A stretch of DNA of 16,692 nucleotides. Origin: Rhizophlyctis rosea (Eukaryota > Chytridiomycota > Chytridiomycetes > Rhizophlyctidales > Rhizophlyctidaceae). The notes below the pieces were generated by a model. The model saw only the letters and a program-made list of their open reading frames with translations. It made no database searches and was not told the origin of the DNA. The stretch spans positions 1 through 16,692 of the forward strand of contig JADGJC010000571.1 in the NCBI GenBank assembly GCA_027596075.1, read 5' to 3'. Shown here in pieces: positions 10,044 through 16,692 of the stretch. The stretch's first letter is position 1. Each line of letters begins with the position of its first letter. The position numbers and the translations under genes were made by a program.

Positions 10044-12090
10044 CTACATTCCCAATGTCTCCGCAGCGTCCTGATTCACTTCGACCTCCACCATAATCCC
10101 GTCCGGGTTCTCAGGCGTGGTTGGAAAAGTGACATGTCCTAGTGGGAAGTATCCCATTGCGCCGGTTTTTTCTGTTAAGTGAAAGGGTAAAATGTATGTC
10201 AGTTAGCATGCCTTGACACACATTGGGCCGCATTCCAATCTGAATATCCGTTCCAATAACATAGAAGAACGATACTCACGATTCAACCCAAACCCATACC
10301 CATCACTATAAACCTCCAACGCAACCACCGTATTCCCACTCCCCAACCCAATCTCCCCCTCCCCCTCCCCATCAAAACTCCTATTTACAATTCCAAACAC
10401 CCCCGTCAACGTTCCCTTCCCACCCACCAAGGCTCCTCCTCCCACCGCATCATGCGAATGCATATGCATCCTATTGGGCGTCACCGTTGACCGTCCTATT
10501 GAGTCGGAATCTACCGATGATGCCGGGTAGGGGAGGTTTATCCCCGTCTGTGGGTTGAAGAGACCGGACCCGCGTTGGAGGGGTACACCACCGACGAGGG
10601 CGGACTCGATCATGCTGGTTGTTATTGAGGAGTGGCGGGAGCGGGTTCGGGAGAGGGATGTTGGGGTTGTTGTGGGGACGTAGGAGTAGCGGCCGTTGCT
10701 GGGTGTTGAGTAGGCGTCGCTGTGGCGGGTGGGTGTAGCGGAGGTTGATGACGGGAGGTAGGCGGGGTTTTGTGGTGATTGGGCGATTAGGAAGTTGTTT
10801 GTTTGGGGGGTTGGTGTTGGGTAAGGGAGTGGGGGTAAGGGAGAACGAGGTGGATTTGGGATTTGAGGTGTAGGGGATATTGCGCGCTGGATTCTGTCGA
10901 TTGTTAGCATGGGTTCGCTGTCTTTTACTGTTGTTGTTATGTCGGAGGCGGCGGAGGGGGCGTACATGCGGGTGGGGTAGGGGTCGATTTGGGTGAAGGG
11001 GTGTTGTTGAGGGTAGGGTGGTTGAGGTGCGGGTGAAGGCATACGCATGCCAAGAGGTGGGGCTGGTGATGGGGTTTGGAGGTGACGAGTTTCGATCATG
11101 GCGGGAGCGGGTATGGGTGGTGTTGGAGGGGCGTTGGGTGGGTTTACGAGTGATTCGGGATTGTTGGAGTAAAGGGAGTAATGTGGATATGGATTTTCAG
11201 ATCCGTCATCAAATCGAACTCGTGTTGGTGTGCGGGGTCGGGGCGGTGCGTCATATGTTAACACCCGCTCTCTTTCTAGAGTGTTTTGCTTCTCCAGTAC
11301 AGCTCGTGTGTGATTTCGTCTTGCTGCCATTCGTCGACGGTTCCGACGAATGGAGTAGAACAAGATTGCACACAACACCATTGCCACGACTAGCACAAGA
11401 CACACCACGACTATCGTAATCAAGCTGGTTGAACTTAGAGCGGTCGAGGCAGAACTTGTTGGTTGGGAGTTTTCTGATGTGCCGGTAGCGTTGTTTGATT
11501 GTTCTGGTGACTCTGAACTGTTTGCAGGAGATGTTGTTGTGGTTGTGGCAGTTGTTCGTGGGGATGTGGAATTTGAGGTTTGGGTGGATGTGATTGAAGT
11601 TGATGTTCGTGAGGTGGTGGTGGTAGGTAAAGTCACACCATATACTGCAGCCATATCCTTCCCTCCTGTTGCTGGCCGAAACCCGCACGGCAGCCCATCC
11701 GTACACCATCGCATATTGTTGCACATCGACAACTCGACCCATCCGGTCAAGTTGTCACTGCATCCACATGTGACGACGTTGCTGGTGTTTTCTGTGATGA
11801 ATGCGAGAGGTAGCTTATACTTGACACAAAGGTCGAGACAGCTTTGAACTCTGCTAGATATGAGTGGGGCATACGCTGCAGTTTGAGACGTTTTGTTAAT
11901 TCGATGTGTGTTCTGTCATCTCAATCAGTAAGGACTTTTACGTACTGGTGGGGCCTATTTTTGAATCTCCAGCCGTCCATTGGAAGCATCCCCTATAGTT
12001 ATTTCCTGATGAAGTTGATTGCCCCGCAGCAAACCCTGGTAGCAGCGTCAGAACTGCCACCACGGCCGCTGGTATTAGGTTTCGTGTCAT
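10044..12090 (-). CDS. WSC-like / transmembrane / SH3 surface protein, 622 residues
   Basis: Three exons on the minus strand: 12090-11946, 11875-10280 and 10171-10044, with introns of 70 nt (GTACGT donor) and 108 nt (GTGAGT donor), joining to 623 codons. A signal peptide (MTRNLIPAAVVAVLTLLPGF) is followed by a WSC-like domain, residues about 31-120, starting YRGCFQW with eight Cys (VQSCLDLC, TCGCSD, MCNN, WCTDG, PCG). Then come a Ser/Thr-rich stalk, one transmembrane helix at about 200-223 (SLITIVVVCLVLVVAMVLCA) followed by RRNRRRMAARR, a long Pro/Ser-rich cytoplasmic tail, and an SH3 domain at about 548-592 (GEIGLGSGN, VALEVYSDGYGFG, GAMGYFPL). The last SH3 strand is encoded only after splicing into exon 3. 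WSC domains bind glycans in fungal wall sensors and SH3 domains bind Pro-rich ligands, so a wall-sensing or wall-to-cytoskeleton adaptor role is inferred. Confidence 0.88.
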
Positions 12091-12790
12091 TGGGTATGTG
12101 GCAACTGATATGGGTGTTCATTGGAATTTGTTAGTAAACAAACAATAGCAGAATAGTTCGTTGTCATGCAACGTGCACTTCGACTCTTCGACTTTTTACC
12201 ATCGGGCAGAAACACTCAACCGCTCTCCTAAGTCCACGACTGAAAGCAAGTCCCTTCTTCCTCCACGCACTCGGACCTCGTCAAGGAATGCACAAGAAAT
12301 TCAGTTCAAGGCAGAGAGAGGCCAGCAACGAAATGAGGTCCCAAAAAGTCGAAACGCAGGCTGGGGCTATTCTTGCAGCCCCTTCGTCAAAGAAACCTTT
12401 TTTGCATAGCCCTTCCCTCCCACCGAATGTCAGAGAGTGGGAAAGCAAAGAAGTGAAATGCAACCTTCCATCTTGGCAACATGGTGTTCCCGCCCCCGTG
12501 GTTGTGGATGTCCACTTCAAGGTTGTTGGTGCTGTGTTGGTGTGACCTCACCCGATTGTCAGTCTTGGTTTCCTTTGGCTCCGTTGAACCAATTTTCTGC
12601 CCCGATGGGTCGTACTGTTGTTGTACATTGGGATTACAGGGTTATTATTAGCTTTGTGCTACCCGCAGCAACCCTTCTTTCCAATCTGTCCTTTTGCGGT
12701 CAACTGGAGCCACCCGCTTTGGAAGGATTTTCAGTCAATTACACGCGGATAACGTCAGCAATGTGGCCACATGCGTGGCTTTTCGTGTTG
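12091..12790. other. No intact gene; flank of the WSC-SH3 gene and repair-gene relic
   Basis: This contains the presumed promoter of the minus-strand WSC-SH3 gene. A plus-strand frame stays open from 12437 to 13393, but its translation is Cys/Pro/Ser-rich without motifs, and it lies antisense to the MutL-like fragment, so I do not call it. Minus-strand sequence left of 12791 may hold further, unrecognisable remains of that fragment. Confidence 0.4.
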
Positions 12791-13250
12791 TCACTGTGCC
12801 GCTGCGTAGGGCCTGCTGTGCCGCTCCGTCCCCAGAAGCTGGAGCTTCTTTCGACAGTGAACACAGAGGGCAAGGAGACTTCGTGCAACAACACCCGCCC
12901 ACACGACTCAAACGGTGGGGAGTTCATCTTTATCGGAGATCCATCGGGCGTCATCCGTTTTATTGGAACCGTTTGCAGGCCAACACTCGAGCAGGAGCGT
13001 AACAATCGAACGGGCCATATTCATCCCAGGAACGACCCATTTCTGAGAGCGGGAAGGTCTTCAGAGCAGTCAAGTATTGTGTCATTCCCAATACACTCAT
13101 CATCTAGATTAGTCGAGGTGAGTTCTATCCCTCGGCCATCGTCCGCAATACACACATGTGAAATGCAGCATACTAATGAAGGTATTGATTGCGGACAGTG
13201 CATCATCTATGATCCGTTGCACTCCATCATCAACTCGTGCTTTTGTTCTT
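12791..13250 (-). pseudogene. Decayed MutL-family (MLH3/PMS-like) ATPase fragment
   Basis: Read on the minus strand in shifting frames, this segment shows in order four landmarks of the MutL amino-terminal ATPase. First is VQRIIDDALSAINTFIS, which aligns with the ELVENSLDAGATSI helix, though the catalytic Glu is not conserved. A frameshift follows, then IADDGRGI (13143-13126), like the DNGxGI motif. Next comes a segment with IGNDTILDCSEDL and GSFLG followed by a TGA, where TSK...DL and GFRGEAL are expected. After further open sequence comes ESCGRVLLHEV, with an adjacent-frame VVARSLLALC...CRKKL resembling GTxVxVRDLFxNxPVRRK. Spacing is close to that of MutL: about 35 residues from DDG to GSF and about 47 from there to CG. 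MutL homologues act in mismatch repair and meiotic recombination. This copy has at least one frameshift and a stop and cannot make a full protein. Recognition rests on motif order alone. Confidence 0.42.
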
Positions 13251-13272
13251 CTCACCTTGAACCTGGTAAAAC

Positions 13273-15030
13273 ATGTCCCTACGTCTACGACTACGTCCTT
13301 CCCCATCGTCCATTTCCCTCCTCGGAGTCCCGCCCGGGTTTTTCGATACGTTCATCCAGCAATGTGGTGGCCTTGCCATCCTGGCAGGCCTGACAACAGC
13401 CGAAGTATGTGAACGCTTTGTCAAACCTAAAACCCCCGTCGGTCAATCCTTATGTGAGCACCTGTCTACCATGGCGCCCAAAGCAAAAGTTGCGAAAGCC
13501 AACTAGTTTATCAGTCACTCTTGGCAGTACACTTTTTTGGAAGTGGCCGAAGCCATCACCACCTACTTCCGCCAGTCATCAGCACCACCCAACGCCATCG
13601 TCTGGTTCGATCTCTTCTCCCTCCCACAACATAATCGACAACAGATGACGAGTGACTGGCTTCAAACCACCTTCAAATCCGCCATTGCCACCATGAAAAA
13701 CGTTCTAATGGTGTGGACTCCGTGGAACGCCCCTATCACCCTTTCCCGCGCTTGGTGCATTTTCGAGGTCTACGCTTGCGCCGCAACTAAATCCAATTTC
13801 GATATCACCTTCCCTACATCGGACGTGAATTTGCTCAAGGACGCTTTAAAAGATACTCAAAGCACTTACGCGGACACGATTGCTTCTATCAAATCGGAGA
13901 ACAGTATGGCCACAAATCCTGAGGACCTCAGAGCTATAAAGACGGCTATAGAAGCCACGGTCGGGTTTAGCGCATTGGACCGAATGTTAATTGAAGTTCT
14001 ATTGGATGGAATGGTAAAATCATTGCAACCCTTCTTGCGCACCGCAGCCAAAGCTGGAGACACGGCTGAGTATGCCACATGGCAAGTGGTATTGGGAAAC
14101 TTATATGTCAATGCCGGCATGGTGAAGGAGGCAGAGATACTTGGGGAGACCATGAAGGAAACACTGGGAGAGGATCACCCCGATACGCTGATGGCCTTAC
14201 ACTTAGTTAGTTCGCTATACATATGTCAAGGGAAGTATGCTATAGCGGAGAAGTTGGCGCGTGAGTGCGTGACCAAACGGGCAGAAGTGTTGGGACGGGA
14301 TCATCGGCACACACTGGCGGCAAGGAAGGTCTTTGCCACCGCAAAAATGGGTATGGGCAGGATGGCGGAAGCAGAGACCCTCTTCGTAGACATACTGCAT
14401 GATTCGGAGCGGGTGCTGGGCAAGGACCATAGGGAAACGTGGAACTGCCGGGAAACCTTGGCTTATCTGTATTTGATGGCAGGAGAGTACAGCGTGGCGC
14501 GGAGGATGTATGAGGAAGTACTGGAACGGAGGCGGAGGACGGAAGGGGAGGATCATCCGCTCAGTCTCGCGTCTCTTGAAAACTTGTCCCACCTGCACAA
14601 TGCACAAGGGGAATATCACCAGGCGCTTCTATACAGCCAGGACTGCCTCAAACGACGCATACGATTGTATGGGCGAGACGACGAATTGACCATAGGGATT
14701 GAGATCAGTGTGGCGCGTTCGTACATGGGGTTGGAGGAATACACGAAGGCAGAAAATTTGTTGTTGGATTGTGTGAGAAGGGCAAAACTGTCGGGGAAGG
14801 ATACTCCTCGGCTACTCCGTAGCCTCGACATTCTGGGCCAATTATATCTCAAACAAGGGAAGTCTCGGAAAGCTGAAAAGATCTTGGCGGATGCTTTGGA
14901 GGGAAGACGGCGTCTCTTCGGAGACGATCATCCCGGTACACTTTCGGCCAGCACCCGATTGCTTGCACTGCAAGAGCAGCGGCGGGACCGTCGTGAGTGT
15001 GCTATTCAATCCTGCCTTTCATCCAGATGA
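13273..15030 (+). CDS. FISHSW-domain and kinesin-light-chain-type TPR protein, with in-frame TAG
   Basis: One frame runs from ATG 13273 (a TAA lies just upstream) to 15030, about 585 codons, broken by a TAG at codon 78. The amino part (PGFFDTFIQQCGG, TTAEVCERFVKP, SLCEHL) leads into FISHSWQYTFLEV, WFDLFSLPQH, VLMVWTPWNAPITLSRAWC and FEVYA. I recall this conserved domain, beginning with a TIR-like FISHxW strand, in algae, amoebae and chytrids ahead of TPRs. From about codon 295 to 560 there are six or seven 42-residue TPRs of kinesin light chain type (LGEDHPDT, LGRDHRHT, LGKDHRET, EGEDHPLS, FGDDHPGT), a protein-interaction scaffold. The 3' end may splice: the GTGAGT at 14993 and AACAG at 15094 give a 102-nt intron and a stop at 15126 instead of 15030. 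Function unknown; a signalling or self/non-self role would be speculation. Confidence 0.87.
13504..13506 (+). other. In-frame TAG in the FISHSW/TPR gene
   Basis: The frame reads KVAKAN, TAG, FISHSW. Both sides are conserved family sequence: VCERFVKP and SLCEHL before, FISHSW after. TAG is one base from TGG, TTG, TAC or TAT, so a single substitution explains it. A 102-nt GT-AG stretch (13405-13506, GTATGT donor, CTAG acceptor) would remove it in frame, but would also remove the conserved VCERFVKP and SLCEHL motifs and lacks a good branch/pyrimidine tract. Confidence 0.8.
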
Positions 15031-15256
15031 AATCCCAATCTTGTTTGAGGTGTGTTATTTTCGCGCGCTCGTCGTTTTAGTCATGACTTAACAGGTGCCT
15101 GTGATCATGAACCAGCTCAACCTTGAACTGCATTTGACCTTGGACCTATCCGCTTATGCCCTACCCAATGATTGAAAGTTTACTCCTCATCGCGCTTCAT
15201 ATGTATTTGGCGTACCTGCCTGTATTATTTCATGTAACACAAAGTTCGGCAACAAG

Positions 15257-15262
15257 AATAAA
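15257..15262 (+). promoter_or_regulatory. Poly(A) signal of the FISHSW/TPR gene
   Basis: AATAAA lies about 130 nt after the spliced stop (15126) or 230 nt after the unspliced stop (15030), on the same strand, with no other gene nearby. Confidence 0.5.
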
Positions 15263-15541
15263 GCTGTACTTCTGTATCCTTAACAGCGAATCATGTTCTG
15301 TCGAAGTGGTCTAACAAAATCGATACAATTTGCTGGACAGGGCTAGTCAAAATGTTTTCTCTAAGTCTGATAGATTTGCAAGAGTAATGCACAAGTCGCA
15401 TGCAATTCGTAGAGGAGAGTAGGTTTGTTGGTTCGTGCGAAGCCAGGAAAAACTACGTCTCATCCCTGAGGATCCTGACCAACCCTTGACCGATCATAAG
15501 TTGATGACCCTTGATCTAGCAGTTCCACCGCCAAAAAAATG

Positions 15542-15624
15542 GTAAGTTACATGTGCATTTGCGTCAGTACGTTTCAGGTAATTCACACTTAATCATATCC
15601 ACTGACAACATTGGTAACATACAG
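15542..15624 (+). other. Candidate 5' leader intron of the eight-cysteine gene
   Basis: GTAAGT at 15542 and ACATACAG at 15617-15624 bound an 83-nt GT-AG segment just upstream of the eight-cysteine coding start. An ATG (15539-15541) abuts the donor. If spliced, that ATG enters a different, Pro-rich frame (to 15906) overlapping the secreted-protein frame. The rest of 15127-15643 shows only the poly(A) signal and presumed promoter. Confidence 0.45.
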
Positions 15625-15643
15625 CAAGCGATACCTCGCAACG

Positions 15644-16117
15644 ATGCACACGCTCCACACTTCATTCCTCTTCCCCATCCTCCTCCTCCTCCTCCTAACC
15701 CCCCCAACAACTCCAATCCGCGTCAAACGCCTCCCCGACCCACGCGCACCAAAAACCAGCCCCCAACCCAGCCCCCCTCGCAACGCCATCCCCTCCCCCG
15801 GTCCCTCACCCCGGGACCCCTGCATCATAACCGGCTGCGACCGCACTATCTGTCGGGACCGCGTTCGGTTCGAAAACGCTCCGGAACCTGTGTGTCCGCC
15901 GGGTAGTACGAACACAACGCTGAGGGAATGCTATAAGTACGCGGCGTGCGAGATTGGAGCGACAAATCATTGTGTGTGGAAGTTGCCGGAGGAGAGTGAG
16001 GAGTGTTTGAGGAGGGTTGGTGGGGCGGGGAGTGGGAGGGATGAGGAGGGACGTGTGGGGGTTTTGGGGAGGGAGGAGGTGAGGCAGGGGCATGTTGAGG
16101 TTCAGAAGGAGTTGTAA
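15644..16117 (+). CDS. Secreted protein with eight-cysteine domain, 157 residues
   Basis: The start is the ATG at 15644 because it begins a clear signal peptide (MHTLHTSFLFPILLLLLL). A Pro/Ser-rich spacer follows, then a compact domain with exactly eight Cys at about residues 60, 65, 70, 84, 96, 102, 110 and 121, in the pattern DPCIITGCDRTIC, PVC, ECYKYAACE, HCVWK and EECL. I recall a similar pattern (C..GC...C, CY..A.CE, CGW, CL) in small bacterial lipoproteins and secreted proteins called eight-cysteine-cluster proteins; here it sits in a fungal-looking gene. The last 35 residues are Gly/Glu/Arg-rich without motifs. Four disulfides in an extracellular protein are likely; function unknown. 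Confidence 0.83.
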   Translation: MHTLHTSFLFPILLLLLLTPPTTPIRVKRLPDPRAPKTSPQPSPPRNAIPSPGPSPRDPCIITGCDRTICRDRVRFENAPEPVCPPGSTNTTLRECYKYAACEIGATNHCVWKLPEESEECLRRVGGAGSGRDEEGRVGVLGREEVRQGHVEVQKEL

Positions 16118-16222
16118 TGGTGGGGAGATAGATGATTGTATTTTTCTTGATTTGAGAATACGAACTATCTTATGCTACTACATCCTACCACTAACTGGCG
16201 CTGTGCAATCATGTTTCCGGCT

Positions 16223-16541
16223 CTAGTTCCCGTCTTGAGACTTCTCGCCTTCCTTCTCCTTATCACCTGTCTCCTCATCAGACGAGTCAGTCTCCAATTC
16301 GACATATTCTCCATCAGCACCAGGCATACCAGCCGTCTTTCCAGATCTATGCTCCCTCTTCACAATCTTGCACCTCTTCCCAGGCGGCAACACTACTTCC
16401 TGCTCATGAGGATTCATGTCCACAAGCGACGCACCCCGCGCACCCTTCTCGAACACCAGCAGGTTTTGACCGAATCCTTGCGCGGTGCCTTCGTTCCTGG
16501 ATGTGCTGGTGTATTCTGGAAAGACCACTTTCTCCACATTG
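16223..16541 (-). pseudogene. Carboxy-terminal part of an ADP-ribosyltransferase domain, 5' end lost
   Basis: The minus-strand frame contains [10 protein letters not shown], a Phe/Tyr-STS motif, then HEQEVVLPPG, an E-x-E motif, about 40 residues apart. Both belong to the R-S-E class of mono-ADP-ribosyltransferase folds, which transfer ADP-ribose from NAD to a target; the E-Q-E glutamates are the catalytic pair. The tail is acidic (ETDSSDEETGDKEKEGEK) and ends in TAG at 16225-16223. The conserved Arg strand expected upstream is missing: from about 16541 the sequence on the other strand is mitochondrial nad1. The gene is therefore truncated here, or continues through an intron holding the nad1 piece. 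Substrate and cellular role unknown. Confidence 0.62.
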
Positions 16542-16692
16542 ACCCTTGCCGAGAGAAAAGTAATGGGTGCAATGCAGAGACGTGTTGGCCCAAACAAAGT
16601 GGGTTTACTGCAACCCTTTGCAGATGGAATCAAACTTGTTCTTAAAGAAACAATCATTCCATTAGAGTCCAGTAACTGGCTATTTTAGGGTG
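16539..16692 (+). pseudogene. Mitochondrial nad1 fragment (probable nuclear insertion)
   Basis: The plus strand translates to [19 protein letters not shown], then [15 protein letters not shown], then [13 protein letters not shown]. This is the highly conserved first matrix loop of NADH dehydrogenase subunit 1, normally a mitochondrial gene of complex I. Between KVG and LLQPF about three residues usual in the family appear to be missing. The frame meets TAG at 16686-16688, four bases before the window ends; several chytrid mitochondria read TAG as Leu, so this may not be a stop in the source. It is more AT-rich than its flank and abuts the truncated ADP-ribosyltransferase. A nuclear insertion of mitochondrial DNA is likeliest; an assembly chimera at a contig end is the alternative. 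Confidence 0.78.

Noticed and set aside
12437..13393. 318-codon plus-strand open frame
   Set aside because: No motif, compositionally odd (Cys/Pro/Ser), no good start context, and antisense to MutL-like motifs; antisense frames to coding-derived DNA are often open.
13405..13506. 102-nt in-frame intron that would remove the TAG
   Set aside because: It would delete conserved VCERFVKP and SLCEHL motifs and has a poor acceptor context; kept as an alternative only.
1..16692. tRNA/rRNA genes, CRISPR arrays, transposon terminal repeats
   Set aside because: Looked for and not seen: no tRNA T-loop/anticodon arrangement, no regularly spaced repeats beyond the 57-nt coding repeat, and no transposase motifs.

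Overview
The window looks like nuclear DNA of a zoosporic (chytrid-type) fungus. The evidence is many short introns (about 49-110 nt) with GTAAGT/GTATGT-type donors and CTAAT-like branch sites, a fungal CBM1 cellulose-binding module on a GH74 glucanase, a WSC-type cell-surface protein, and a kinesin-light-chain-type TPR protein with an FISHSW amino-terminal domain. At the right edge, a piece of mitochondrial nad1 carries a TAG where the reading frame should continue. TAG is read as Leu in the mitochondria of several chytrids, which fits. Lineage is inferred from content; no search was run.

Layout, left to right. 1-629: no gene. 630-3697 (-): seven-exon secreted GH74 xyloglucanase with a Thr-rich linker and CBM1, broken by one in-frame TAA in a conserved stretch. 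3698-5339: mostly no recognisable gene, with one doubtful Cys-containing open frame on the minus strand. 5340-7706 (+): a 12-exon, 566-residue gene of unknown function that contains three 57-nt tandem repeats. 7707-8541: intergenic. 8542-9332 (+): small four-exon Cys-rich, probably zinc-binding protein. 9333-10043: intergenic, between convergent genes. 10044-12090 (-): three-exon membrane protein with signal peptide, WSC-like domain, Ser/Thr stalk, one transmembrane helix, Pro-rich tail and SH3 domain. 12091-13272: no intact gene; the minus strand carries what looks like a decayed MutL-family (MLH3/PMS-like) ATPase fragment. 13273-15030 (+): FISHSW-domain/TPR gene with an in-frame TAG. 15644-16117 (+): secreted protein with an eight-cysteine domain. 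16223 to about 16541 (-): carboxy-terminal half of an ADP-ribosyltransferase domain, abutting about 150 nt of nad1-like DNA (+) that runs off the window.

The genes do not form one pathway. Several concern the cell surface or secretion (GH74-CBM1, WSC-SH3 protein, eight-cysteine protein). The notable theme is gene decay and DNA turnover: two otherwise well-preserved genes each with a single nonsense codon, a frameshifted repair-gene relic, and mitochondrial DNA joined to a truncated ADP-ribosyltransferase.
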